From contig JAYJMM010000119.1 of NCBI GenBank assembly GCA_037349105.1, positions 6,397,001 through 6,461,000 of the forward strand: a stretch of DNA of 64,000 bases, given 5' to 3'. The first letter of the stretch is position 1. The number at the start of each line of letters is the position of its first letter. Position numbers and translations under genes: made by a program. Positions 35,201 to 47,200 of the stretch are shown in pieces. The notes under the pieces were generated by a model. That model was not told where the DNA came from. It made no database searches and saw nothing but the letters and a program-made list of their open reading frames with translations. The stretch comes from Limnomonas spitsbergensis (lineage: Eukaryota; Chlorophyta; Chlorophyceae; Chlamydomonadales).

Positions 35201-38200
35201 GTGGGTGAACGGAGCAGATGGATAGGGAGCGGAGCAGATTGACTGGGAACGGAGCAGATGGACAGGGAACGGAGCAGATGGATAGGGAATGGAGCAGATG
35301 GACAGGGAACAGAGCAGATGGATAGGGAACGGAGCAGATGGACAGGGAACGGAGCAGATGGACAGGGAACGGAGCAGATGGACAGGGAACGGAGCAGATG
35401 GATAGGGAACGGAGCAGATGGATAGGGAACGGAGCTGATGGACAGGGAACGGAGCAGATGGACAGGGAACGGAGCAGATGGATAGGGAACGGAGCAGATG
35501 GATATGGAACGGAGCTGATGGACAGGGAACGGAGCAGATGGACAGGGAACGGAGCAGATGGACAGGGAACGGAGCAGATGGATAGGGAACGGAGCAGATG
35601 GATAGGGAACGGAGCAGATGGATAGGGAGCGGAGCAGATGGATAGGCATGAACATCTAGATTCAAACTTTGAAGCGGCGACTGAAACCCTCTCATCCCGC
35701 CCAATGCTGATTCACCTGGGCCATTTGCACCGTTTCTGTTACGCTTTCCAACACGATTCCCCCCTGAATTTTCTAAATATGGTCACTTGTAGCCTCCGCG
35801 CAAGAGCAATGAGCGCCTTCCGTACATTCCAATGTTTCCAGAAGCGCCATTTAGTACTGGTATATTAAGGGTTAAGGGTTTAGAGTTTAGGCACCCTTTC
35901 CAGAAGCGCCATTGAGTACCGGTATGTATTAATTTTCTTCACAAACCGAATGGCTGCTACCAGTGTTTATTTTAAGGTTTTGGAGGAACCTTCATTTTAC
36001 CATGACTATATTTTGGGGACTTTCTAAAAGCTTACTTTTACCATGAATCCGAGGCGAAGCCTCGGTGGGGGGGGTGCGGGGGGGCGCCCAAGCCCCCCCG
36101 CCATGGGGGTCCGGGGGCCACCCCCCGGTGGGGGTTCGGGGGCGAAGCCCCCGAAGTTCAGAAACAGCCTCACGTGAAACATCAGATTTCTTCATTGAAA
36201 ATGCTTTGTTTTCATAATTCAGTTTATCACAATGTTGAAACAGAACATCAAATATTCAACTGCTCAGAGTCAAATTCAGCAGTCAATGTGCTTGCGATGT
36301 TTCATAATTCAGGGTAGCAACAATGCTGGGGCAGAGCGTCAAACACTCATAAATCTATTTGCCTAGTGGATCTTCCTTCGAGCCTTCTGCTCCAGCCAGG
36401 CCCTAATGGCCTGCTTGTGGGGGAAATTCTCAAGGGTGACCCTGGAATGGTGGAAGGCTCTAGCACACATGGTCAGGTGCTTCGCCTCTAGCCTGTTGCG
36501 CTGCGGGTTCTTGATGTACTTCATACATGGCCGAGAACATCCGCTCCTCCTCCACCGACCCTGGGACCATGACAAAGATGAGCTGAGCCAGCCGGGTCCA
36601 CTGCGACATGATGACGGCTCTTGCTGGAAGTTTGACTCGACATCAGTCCAGAACCTTTGGCAGAGGGTTGTCTTAAGGAAGGGCTCCTCCTCCTCCCCGC
36701 TGCTGGAGCTGCCCTCATCCTCCTCCTCCTCCTCCACCCTGGCGGGAAGTTTGTTCGTGTCTGACGATGACATCTTTCAAAGTCCCGCAAGTGACATCGC
36801 AGATCTTGCATGTCCACGTATACTTGTTCATACTGTCGTTGTAGCTGTTATCTACCAGCCACTCCCTCCGCATTTCGCCCTCTTCGAAGTACGACTCTTG
36901 ACAAGCGTTCGTACCAGAGCCCCTCATGCATTTCCAAGCACCATCGCTACGGCCTTTCGAAACTCGACTCGCCATTTGTCCCTTGTGTCGAAATGGACGC
37001 CTGAGGGCAGTTTGACCAGTCACTATTGCAGAATTCGAAAACCTGGGTTTCACCGCGGTGGTCAGGGTCGAAAACCTCCCGTTTTACCGCGGATCGCGGT
37101 ATACCGCGGTCTAAAATAATCACTGGCTGCTACGTAGGCGGGACGAGGGCCTGCCTCGCATTGCGCTGGATGTCGGAGCCAACGCACTGCCACTCAGCCT
37201 CGTGGCCAAGATCGGGGAGAGGTGGGTTCGGAATGATCGACTCGATGAATAACTGTTTTTCCCCGCCCAGCCTTCATATTCAGCCAGCATACAGTCGCCT
37301 TAAAACTCCCAGTAAGCACCCAAGTAACCCCTGAATATGCCTCATGTAACAGCCATATACCCCTTCTGTAACTCCCCATGTAACCCCCCGTGTACTCCTC
37401 GTGTAACCCGCCCGTGTAACCCCCCGTGTCACCTCCCATGTATCCCCCCGTGTAACCCCCATGTAACCCCCCGGTCCCCTACCCAAGTATGATCCACATA
37501 CAACCTCTACATGACCTGTGCAGGTGTGAGGCTCAGGCCACTGTGGAGGACATGCTGCTCGGATCCGGATCCGCCGCTCAGGGATCTAAGGACAGCGCGG
37601 ATCAGGCGGCAAGCCCCCTGTTCTGGGGGGGCAGGGGTGCGGCTGCGGGCGTGGCCGCCTTTGCCCCGCCCCCGGCTCTGGGTGGCCTTCCGGCACTCCG
37701 GCCGATGCTGCGGATGCCCCAGGTGGGCGCAGGAGGGGTTTACGCAGGATTGTCGTAAAACCTCAACTGCAATTGTTTGTAAGGATGGCGACGGATGTGG
37801 CTTCAGCCTTAAGCTACGCTGTTCCCTTAACCCGCACACCCCTAGGGGGGGCGTTATCTTCTTCCTTAGGTTGTAAGGGAGGTCTGGTGCGTGCTTTTTC
37901 TCCATTTTGTGATACTTTTGGCATCCTCGAGATTTGACGATCTCCGACTCTGTTTCATTTCTGAGCAGACGGGGACTGTTTGTTTTTATTGCATTAGTGA
38001 TAAATCCGTGTCTCATTTTATTTGTTTTACATTTGTTTTACATTTATAGTACAATATTTTATAATTGTGTTATATTATTCATTATTTTATAACTTGATAT
38101 TTTATAATACCGGTAATTTTGATGTTTTATTTTTCTTATTTTTGTATTTTATTACAATATAACAATCAATCCGTGTTGTATTTCATGTTTTATTTTGTTT

Positions 38201-41200
38201 TCTGAAACGGCCCTGCTATGCCCAATCGCAGTCCCGTAACGTGGTCCCGATAGAGGAGGCCGGCGAGGGTGGCGGAAAGGGTGGAAAGGGTGAGACCCGC
38301 ACCAAAGAGGAGGATCTGGAGCTGGCCAGGCAACTGCTGGAGGCGGCAGCGTCACCCTTTGAGGTCGTGGAGGAGGCCGAGGTCATAGTGGCCAGATGCC
38401 GGGGGCTGCTTGAGTCAGGTGGGGTGGAGTGGGCTGGGCTGCTGGGCTGGGCTGGGGTGGGCTGGGCTGCTGGAGTCAGGTGGGGTGGAGTGGGGTGGGC
38501 TGCTGGAATCAGGTGGGGTGGGGTGGGCTGCTGGAGTCAGGTGGGGTGGGCTGGGCTAGAGTCAGGTGGGGTGGAGTGGGGTGGAGTGGGCTAGAGTCAG
38601 GTGGGGTGGGGTGGGGTGGGGTGGGCTGCTGGAGTCAGGTGGGGTGGAGTGGGGTGGGCTGCTGGAATCAGGTGGGGTGGGGTGGGCTGCTGGAGTCAGG
38701 TGGGGTGGGGTGGGGTGGGGTGGGGTGGGTGGGCTGCTGGAGTCAGGTGGGGTGGAGTGGGGTGGGCTGCTGGAATCAGGTGGGGTGGGGTGGGCTGTTG
38801 GAGTCAGGTGGGGTGGGGTGGGCTGGAGTCAGGTGGGGTGGGGTGGGGTGGGGTGGGCTGCTGGAATCAGGTGGGGTGGGGTGGGGTGGGCTGCTGGAGT
38901 CAGGTGGGGTGGGCTGGGCTGGAGTCAGGTGGGGTGGGGTGGGCTGCTGGAATCAGGTGGAGTGGGGTGAGCTGCTGGAGTCAGGTGGGGTGGGGTGAGG
39001 TGTGGTGGGCTGCTGGAATCAGGTGGGGTGGGGTGGGCTGCTGGAATCAGGTGGGGTGGGGTGGGCTGCTGGAGTCAGGTGGGGCGGGGTGGGGTGGGGT
39101 GGGGTGGGTGGGCTGCTGGAGTCAGGTGGGGTGGAGTGGGGTGGGCTGCTGGAATCAGGTGGGGTGGGGTGGGCTGTTGGAGTCAGGTGGGGTGGGGTGG
39201 GCTGGAGTCAGGTGGGGTGGGGTGGGGTGGGGTGGGCTGCTGGAATCAGGTGGGGTGGGGTGGGGTGGGCTGCTGGAGTCAGGTGGGGTGGGCTGGGCTG
39301 GAGTCAGGTGGGGTGGGGTGGGCTGCTGGAATCAGGTGGAGTGGGGTGAGCTGCTTGAGTCAGGTGGGGTGGGGTGAGGTGTGGTGGGCTGCTGGAATCA
39401 GGTGGGGTGGGGTGGGCTGCTGGAATCAGGTGGAGTGGGGTGAGCTGCTGGAGTCAGGTGGGGTGGGAAGATACGGGTCCTGGGCAATTGGGCGTCCTGT
39501 GTAAAAGTCAGAGGACTGTCAGGAAATGGGGCATCCCATGTAAAAGACAGGACTGACAGAAAAGCCTGAGGGGGGTGAGGTCAAAGTGACCTGATGTTGG
39601 GGGCTGCTGGAGTCAGGTGGGTTTGGACCATACTCTGGGTCCTGCTGAGCATCCAAGGAAAGAGGGAAGCACTCGCACACAGCAGAACAGCTTTGCCTCC
39701 TTTTGGAGGGCCCGATCGTGCCTTTTGACATAGGCCATTCCAGTCCAGGATAAAGACGCTGCCCCTTTCTTTTGCTTGGACTTTACGAGATGTGAGGCGG
39801 GCCGCCTAAACGTAGAAACCGTCTAACCGCCTAACCGCCTAAACGTAGAAACTTGAGACGCGAATACGAAGAATGGCCGGGGTGGGCATGTGGCCCTCGT
39901 CGTCTGCCACTGCCACACGTCGTCTTGTGTGTCACGCCTGTAAGGTTTTGGGTTCAGGGTTAAGGTTTCATGGTTTAACGTTTTAAATCCCTGAACCTGG
40001 CGATCGTTGGAAAAACATGTCCTCGATCTAAATCTCTGATTGTTTATTATTTTTTATATTATTATTAATTTTTTATTCATCCTTCCTGCTTCCCCCAGGC
40101 GCCTTCGCCGATGCGCGCGACACTGCTGCAGAGGGGGACGAGGGGGACGGTCACCAGGACCACTGGACCTCGCTCATGCACGCAAGCAACACGGGCAACT
40201 CGAAGCTCGTGCAGCTGTTGCTGGAGAAGGTGACTCATGCTGGGGTGTGCCTTTCTGATGGGAGAGGCGCAGTGTTTCTTTTGTCGTGACTCAGCTACAT
40301 GTCAGCTACATGTCAGGTACATGTCAGCTACATGTCAGCTACATGCCGGCCACTGTCCGGATACCCCATTCGTGGCCAGCCTTGTTGCTTTGGTCACCAA
40401 TTGCAGGCCGGTCCAGGTTTGGTCGCGATTGGGCCCTTGGCGGCCGTTGGGCAGCCTGCTGTAGTTGAACTTGTGGCCGAGGAAAAAGAACTAAGGAGGA
40501 GGCGAAGGCAAAAAAGAATGCCAGAGAGCATTATTTAAATATAAAATCTCGTTGTTGACGATTTTTGGCTGAAATAGGTGACTGATGCTTGGTGTGTCTT
40601 TGTGCCGACCATGCAGAATGGGGTGCCGATCATGCAGAATCTTATGGCTGCTTAAGATTTTGCAGGGGCGTGTCTAGAGGATTCATCTGATGGTGGATTT
40701 CCCTAAACCCTAAACCCTTAACCCTTGAGAGGCGAAGGGGTAAAATAATGGCAGAGAGTCTATGTGTACAATTGAAGGTCTCATTGTACACGACATTGTT
40801 CGTTTCAACTTTCAACGCCACCGCCTATTTTGCCGTGCATGATTTGAGAGCTCTTCTCAGGCGCTGAAATGACCCAAACTCTGGATTTTCAACCACAACT
40901 GGCTCTGGTAATCAACACACTTTGGCATTTACATGAATCCTTCACCCCTCACCGGCGTCACTTGTGCGTGAAGGTAATACACGTCCACCGTACCGTATCT
41001 CTGTTCCCTATCCTGTCTCCTAATGGAAATCTCCCCTCTGGAAACCGCATGTCCGGTGAAGCTGCTCCAGCCCTGTCCAACGGTGCTCCATTCGAGGCGT
41101 CTACCGTATGTCTCTTGACCTTAACCCTAAATCCTAAACCCTAAACCCTAACCTTAAACCCTAAATCCTAAACCTTAAACCCTAAACCTTAAACCCTAAA

Positions 41201-44200
41201 TCCTAAACTCGTAAGCCTGATCCTGTCGCTTAATATGAACCTCCCCCTTGGGAACCGTATCCTGTGTAGGGTGCTGACATCAACGCAAAGAACGATGACG
41301 GGTGGACGGCGCTGCTGGTCGCCGCAAAGCATGGTCGCAGCGAGGTGAGCATCAACAATACTACGCTTCTATTTAGAATCTGGCACCGGGACAAAATTCT
41401 CGTTTTTGACCACGTCTCTAGCAGCTGGGCCATGAAATTCCAATTCAGAATCTCATACACACTGCTTGATGTCCTGGATTGGCACAGCAGATGATCTATG
41501 GTACTTCATCGCTTGCCAATGGTAAGCGGAAGTGAGACACCTGAGGTGCTGATATGTCACCCGCCTTGATGATTGTAAAACATTTTGTCCTTCATTCTGG
41601 CTCGCGCACAGGCGGCCACGGCAGGAAGGCAAATGAAAGAGACAAGCTCCTCCCACTGGGTCCACAACCTCGCAGGCCCTGCTGATCCTGACGATCTGAG
41701 ATCATCTGAGGCGGATAAGCTAATTATTTTTTCCTTCTTGTCTGCTCTGCCTCACCTCACCTTTCAGGTTTGCCGCACCCTGAACCCTTAACCCTAAATC
41801 CTCAACACTAAATCCTAAACCCCAAACCCTTCAGGTTTGCCGCACGCTGCTGGCCCACAGCGAGAAGCCCAACCTGCACGCCCGTGCTGTGCTCAAGAAC
41901 CACGACGATGTTACGGTGCTGCACCTGGCCACGCGATCAGGCAGCGTGGAGACAGTGGCGCTCCTCATGAAATATGGCGCAGACATAAATGCAGAGGACA
42001 AGAACGGCTGCTCGGTGCGTGCTTTGAAGTTTAAAGTTTTTACAGTCCAACAGAGCATAACATTTGATGCATGGGACAAGAATGGCTGCTTGGTGCGCGT
42101 TTGTAGGGTTTACAATCCGGGAGAAAATGTGGGGAAATGTACTATCGGCTTGATAGACCATGGAAGATCCACCTGTAAATGAGCCTTTAAAACATTTAGT
42201 AAGCGAAGAAGACATGTATTGGAAAGGAACTATCGTGGCTGTGCCACATGGGTGTATGGTCTTTAATGCTGGGCGGATCTAGTGGGATGGAGTTGAGTCA
42301 AAGGGGTGAATGTATCCAAACTCTGAAAAGAGCCCTGAAAAGAGCCTTGGAGAGGGCTTTGAAACGAATATGTAAGAAAGCCCTGAAAATAGCCCTGAAA
42401 AAGGCTCTGAAAACGAATATGTAAGAAAGCCCTGAAAATAGCCCTGAAAAAGGCTCTGAAAACGAATATGTACAAAGAGCCCTGGAAAGAGCTCTGAAAT
42501 AGGCTCTGAAAACATATGACTGGAAAGAGCTCTGGAAAGGGCTCTGAAAACATATGACTGGAAAGAGCTCTGGAAATCTCAAACCCCTCAGGGCATGATC
42601 AGACCTTGAAGCTGCCCCCCATCCACAGTGTACTGCGCGCTCTCCATTCTTTTGAAGCATTTCCAAATTTGATGGAGTTTTAAATTCGAATTCGAAACAC
42701 CGGATTCCCTCAAATTCTGATGCAGGTCCCTCTGGCTGCTGCGGCTTCTGGCAACTGGGACATCCTAAAGGTCCTGCTGGCCAGCCGCTCACTGGTGCAG
42801 GATGCAATTAACGCCATGGGCCAGGTGAGCTCCCCCCCGACAAACATGCCCTCTACCGATGTCTCACTTTCCTTTTAACTGATTAACTTTGTTGAGAGGA
42901 AAAGGAAATGGGGGGAGGGGAGAACAACCCGTGTGTGCGTGTGAGGGAGCTTCCCATGCAACCCTTGCCTGCTTCTCCAGGGGGGTACCCAGGATGCATG
43001 CTTTGTCCCCTTTTGGGTTGAGGGTGAAGGGACTGGAGGTGTGACCTCCATCTGATCCCACGGGGAAACCTTACATATGAGGGCATCAGATTTCGCTGAG
43101 CAACACACCGCCCAAAAAGTAGGGAATGTTTTTCTTTTACTTTGACTGTGTGATCTTTCGCCCTTTGTCTGCAATGATTGCGAGCGCTGCTCAATGTCGC
43201 CCGCTGGCTGCTCTTCAGGCGGTGTTGAGAGCGCTGCTAGATCTTGTCTGCGGCCTGTCCTTCAGGTGGCTTTGATAACGCTGCTCAATCTTGACCACTG
43301 GCTGTCCTTCAGGTGGCTTTGAGAATGCCACTCAATCTTATCTGCTGGCTTTTGTTCTGTTGGCCTTACAAGCGCTGTTCCATCTTGCCCGCTGCCTGCT
43401 CTCCAGGTGGCCTTGACCAGGAGGGAGGAGGAGCGTGAGCCTGGCACCCGGGCTGCAAGGCGGCCTGGTGTCCAAGAGGTAGAGATCCGGTATGGGCGGG
43501 CTCCTTGGATCTGGATCTGGATCTGGATGACAGCGAGGTCTTTAGTACGAGGCTCCCTTGCTGTGGGGTGGGAAAATCCGATTGAAATGAAGATTAGGTG
43601 CTGCATGTCAGATTGTGTGACATCGGTCTCTTCCCACAGCTACCCTCAATAACATGCCAATGTGCATGCCTTCGCGGCCCATGCTGCTCCGTTTTTTCAC
43701 AACCCTTTTGCCTCTGTCCTATAGCGCTCTTTCTTCCTCCTTCTTTGGCGGCCACAACATCTGCCAGGATTAGAGGATCTCCCTGAAGGGTTTAGGGTGC
43801 CTTTGGCGGCCACAACATCTGCCAGGATTAGAGGGACTCCCTGAAGCCGTGCCCCCAAGGCGCACCTGCCAAGACTGGTGCAAGATGAATCTGTCGCCCA
43901 TTTCCGTATGGAGGTCCTCTTTGCTAGGCAATGACTCTGATGTCTACCGCATAACCCTGCCTACGGTATGGATCCGTATGATGCATTTTTGTATTTCGTT
44001 GGTATGGTTTGTCCCCCCCTTGCAGGGTGATGACTCGGACGTTTCCGCCTTGTTCCTGGCGGCCAATCAGGGCGAGGAGGTGGCCGTTAAGCTGCTGCTT
44101 GAGAAGGGGGCACACCTTGACATGCACGACCAGGTGGGGGGGTAGGGTTTAGGGCTTAGGGTCTTACACGCACGACCAGGTGAGGGTTTAGGGTTTTACT

Positions 44201-47200
44201 TGCACGACCAGGTGGGGAGTTAGGGTTGAGGGTTTAGGGTTTTCATGCACAACCAGGTGGAGGTTGAGGGTTTAGGGTTTAACATGCACGACCAGGTGGG
44301 AGACACCGTGTTTTTCTGTGTCTCAGCTCCATCTCAGCTGCATTCCCGCCTGTAGCCGGCGGCCCGTTGGAGGCCGGCCATGCTGCTGCTTCGGCCACAA
44401 GACGCAGGCCGGTCCAGGTTTGGTCTCAATCGGGCCTGCAGCAGCCGTGTGGCGGCCTGCAGAAGGTTAAGTGGTAGCTGGAAGAAAAAAAACACTGGTG
44501 GGGGAGGAATCTGGAAGGGCGTGGATAGTTGATTTATTCCCTCTGGTTGATTCTGATAAGCATTTCTCATTATTCCTGAATGATGATGGATGATTCATTG
44601 ACAGGTCTATTGTTTATGTAGTGCTTGGAGATAGCTGTAGTGCTTGGAGATAGCTGTAGTGCTTGGAGATAGCTGTAGTGCTTGGAGATAGCTGTAGTGC
44701 TTGGAGATAGCTGTAGTGCTTGGAGATAGCTGTAGTGCTTGGAGATAGCTGTAGTGCTTGGAGATGTCTGTTTTTCATGATCAAATATGCAGCGTGACGT
44801 GGTGGCCGCCCGGGTTTGAACCTTGGGTTCATTTTTACGGCTTTGGCCAGGGGTGGGATGCGCAGATTATCTGGGGACATATGGGTCGGGCAGTACATGG
44901 CAGTACAAGTTGTGGATCACAGAAACCTTGAAAATCAAGCCGGGAAATCTGAAACGAAATGCGCCGGTCCCTTCCTATATGAAATTATGGATAAGGTGCC
45001 CTCAAAGCATGTCTGTGGAGGTGATCCTATAATCCGCTCTTTATTTTGAGGTAAGCATCTGATCCGCCCTCCATTTTCTTCTGTCTGTCTACCCGCTAGG
45101 AGCACAAGCATTGGAGCTATACCTTCTCTCCGTCCTCTCCTGCCTCCCTCCTCTCCTGCCTCCCATCTCTCATGCCTCCCTCCTCTTCATTTCTCCCTCG
45201 TGTCATGCCTGCCTCCCCTCCTGCCTCCGACCTGCCAGGCTCACCTTGAGAAGCTGTTCCGGCGCATGATGCTGGCCAAGCGCTGGTCCATCCTGCGCCT
45301 CATCCTCAACAGCAGCCGCGTGTGTGAGGGGAATGTGGTGGCGGCGCTCAACAGCCTCGTCAGCAGTGAGGACTTGGGCACACGCTGGGGAGATGTAAGT
45401 GGGGAATAACTACTGAATGTATTTCAAATATTTCCCTTAACCATAAGCTCTGAACCCTAACAGGTTAGATGGAAAAGCAGGGTGGGGGTGTGGGCAGAGC
45501 TAGGGGAGCTAGGGGACCACCTCGCTGTGCTTGGGGAGAAATGCCTGCCTGTCTGGATTTGAATCGTCCCTGCCTCAATGGCTTTTGGATGTTCCCTGTC
45601 TGATGTGATTTGCTGCTGCGAGGTGACCGCGTGGATCTGATGGATATGGCTCACGACTGTGGAGGCCTGTAGGGGCATTCAACACTGGCAATCGTGGTGT
45701 CATTTTTTGTTGTTTTGTTTGTCTTATCTGTCTCAACTGCCATGCAGGTGCCTATGGTGATGCCGGCAGCTGTTAATCAATCAGGGGATTCGATTTTGTC
45801 CTCCTGTTTTTTTTTGCAATATTTTCAATCATGGTTTTGATGCTCTGCCTGCCTTCATTTCTATGCAGGTGCCCCTGTTGATGCTGGCGGCTGTTGACGG
45901 GCAGACCGAGATCATCCAGCTCCTGAACCAACGGGGTGTGGACATGAACACCAAGAGCGAGGTGGGGACTAGATCAAAACAGAATCTGACCTGGCTTAAG
46001 TGTTATGTTAGTGGACATGAACAAATTCAAAAGGGTTGGAAAGGAAACAAAAGCTTGCCGTGGATGTGTGGCATAAGACCAACAGCAATGTAGGGATTTT
46101 GAGTCCCTTCACCCTTCAACACCCTGTCCCTCTGCCCCTTACCCCTCCAACCCCCCTACCCGTACCCCCTGCCTTCACCCCCCAGCCCCCTGCCTCCACA
46201 ACCCTACCCCCTGCCTCCACACCCAACCCTTTGCCTCCACCCCTATCCCCGACTCTTCTTCACCCACCTGCTTCCACACCCCTATCCCCGCCCCCCTGCC
46301 CCCGCCCCCCTGCCCTCCAGTCTGGATACACCCCACTGCTGGTGGCGGTAGAGATGCAAGACGTGGATCTGATTCAAACTCTGCTGGGAGCGGTGGTCAG
46401 CGCGCCTGAGGTACGTTCACGAATTCAAAATGTATTTTGATCTCGAGCTGCGTTTAAATGTATCAAACTCTGCTGGGAGCGGTGGTCAGCGCCCCCGAGG
46501 TACGTTCACGAATTCAAAATGTATTTTGATCGAGCTGCGTTTAAATGTATTAAACTCTGCTGGGAGCGGTTGGTCAGTGCCCCCGAGGTACGTTCACGAA
46601 TTCAAAATGTGTTTTGATCTCGAGCTGCGTTTAAATGTATTAAACTCTGCTGGGAGCGGTGGTCAGCGCCCCCGAGGTACGTTCACGAATTCAAAATGTA
46701 TTTTGATCTCGAGCTGCGTTTAAATGTATCAAACTCTGCTGGAAGCGGTGGTCAGCGCCCCTGACCTGCGTCCACAAGTTCCCAACTGGAAAACAACGAG
46801 CTGCGTTCAAAGGATCCGAACTCTGCTCTGGGAGCGGTCGTCAGCGCCCGTGATGAGTTCACAATCCTGTTCCTATAATAAAACAAACGGGTTACGTTCA
46901 CAATATTCAAAACACACAAATTATTTAAACCCTGTGAGGTTTGATCGTCAGCAGTAAGTACCTATAAGCACAACCAACAGTGTTCCTTTAATCGGCTTCA
47001 AGATCTCCCTCCGGCCCCGCGGCCGACAAAGGCCCGATTGGTACCCAACCTGGACCGGCCTATATGTGGTGGCCAAAGTTACATGGCTGGCCACATACGG
47101 CCATAAGGGGCCTGGGACAAAAGAGGCTGGAGTGTAGCTGACATGTAGCAGAGGCACGGAAAAGTGAAGACCGACAATAGCTCCTCATTGTGTTTGTGCT

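Larger units (their letters stand above)
31798..37221 (+). other. Second leucine-rich repeat block (exons 17-21)
   Basis: Residues ~1043-1325. Repeats include LRHLMLPGSHIDADALLAL, ESMDLYDCGLAV, LRQLVLDHNIVSPEVV, MEILSLSSCPMDAVTIKAI, LRTLILGGGACLAPLG, VHMDLSSNDITTAGGRSL and PRIALDVGANALPLSL. They are the same subtype as the first block, after a ~360-residue linker. Confidence 0.75.

Noticed and set aside
34032..35225. Large overlapping ORFs on both strands
   Set aside because: Made by the family C array. Only the 34707-34888 part is a true exon.
35187..35225. Extra exon after CGCTTCAG in intron 20
   Set aside because: It gives no usable donor before the 20-bp repeat. Joining exon 20 directly to 37138 keeps the LRR register.
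38403..39504. Long Gly/Trp-rich ORFs in several plus frames
   Set aside because: They are translations of the exon 23-border repeat. All three frames are open because of the GGGGT composition.
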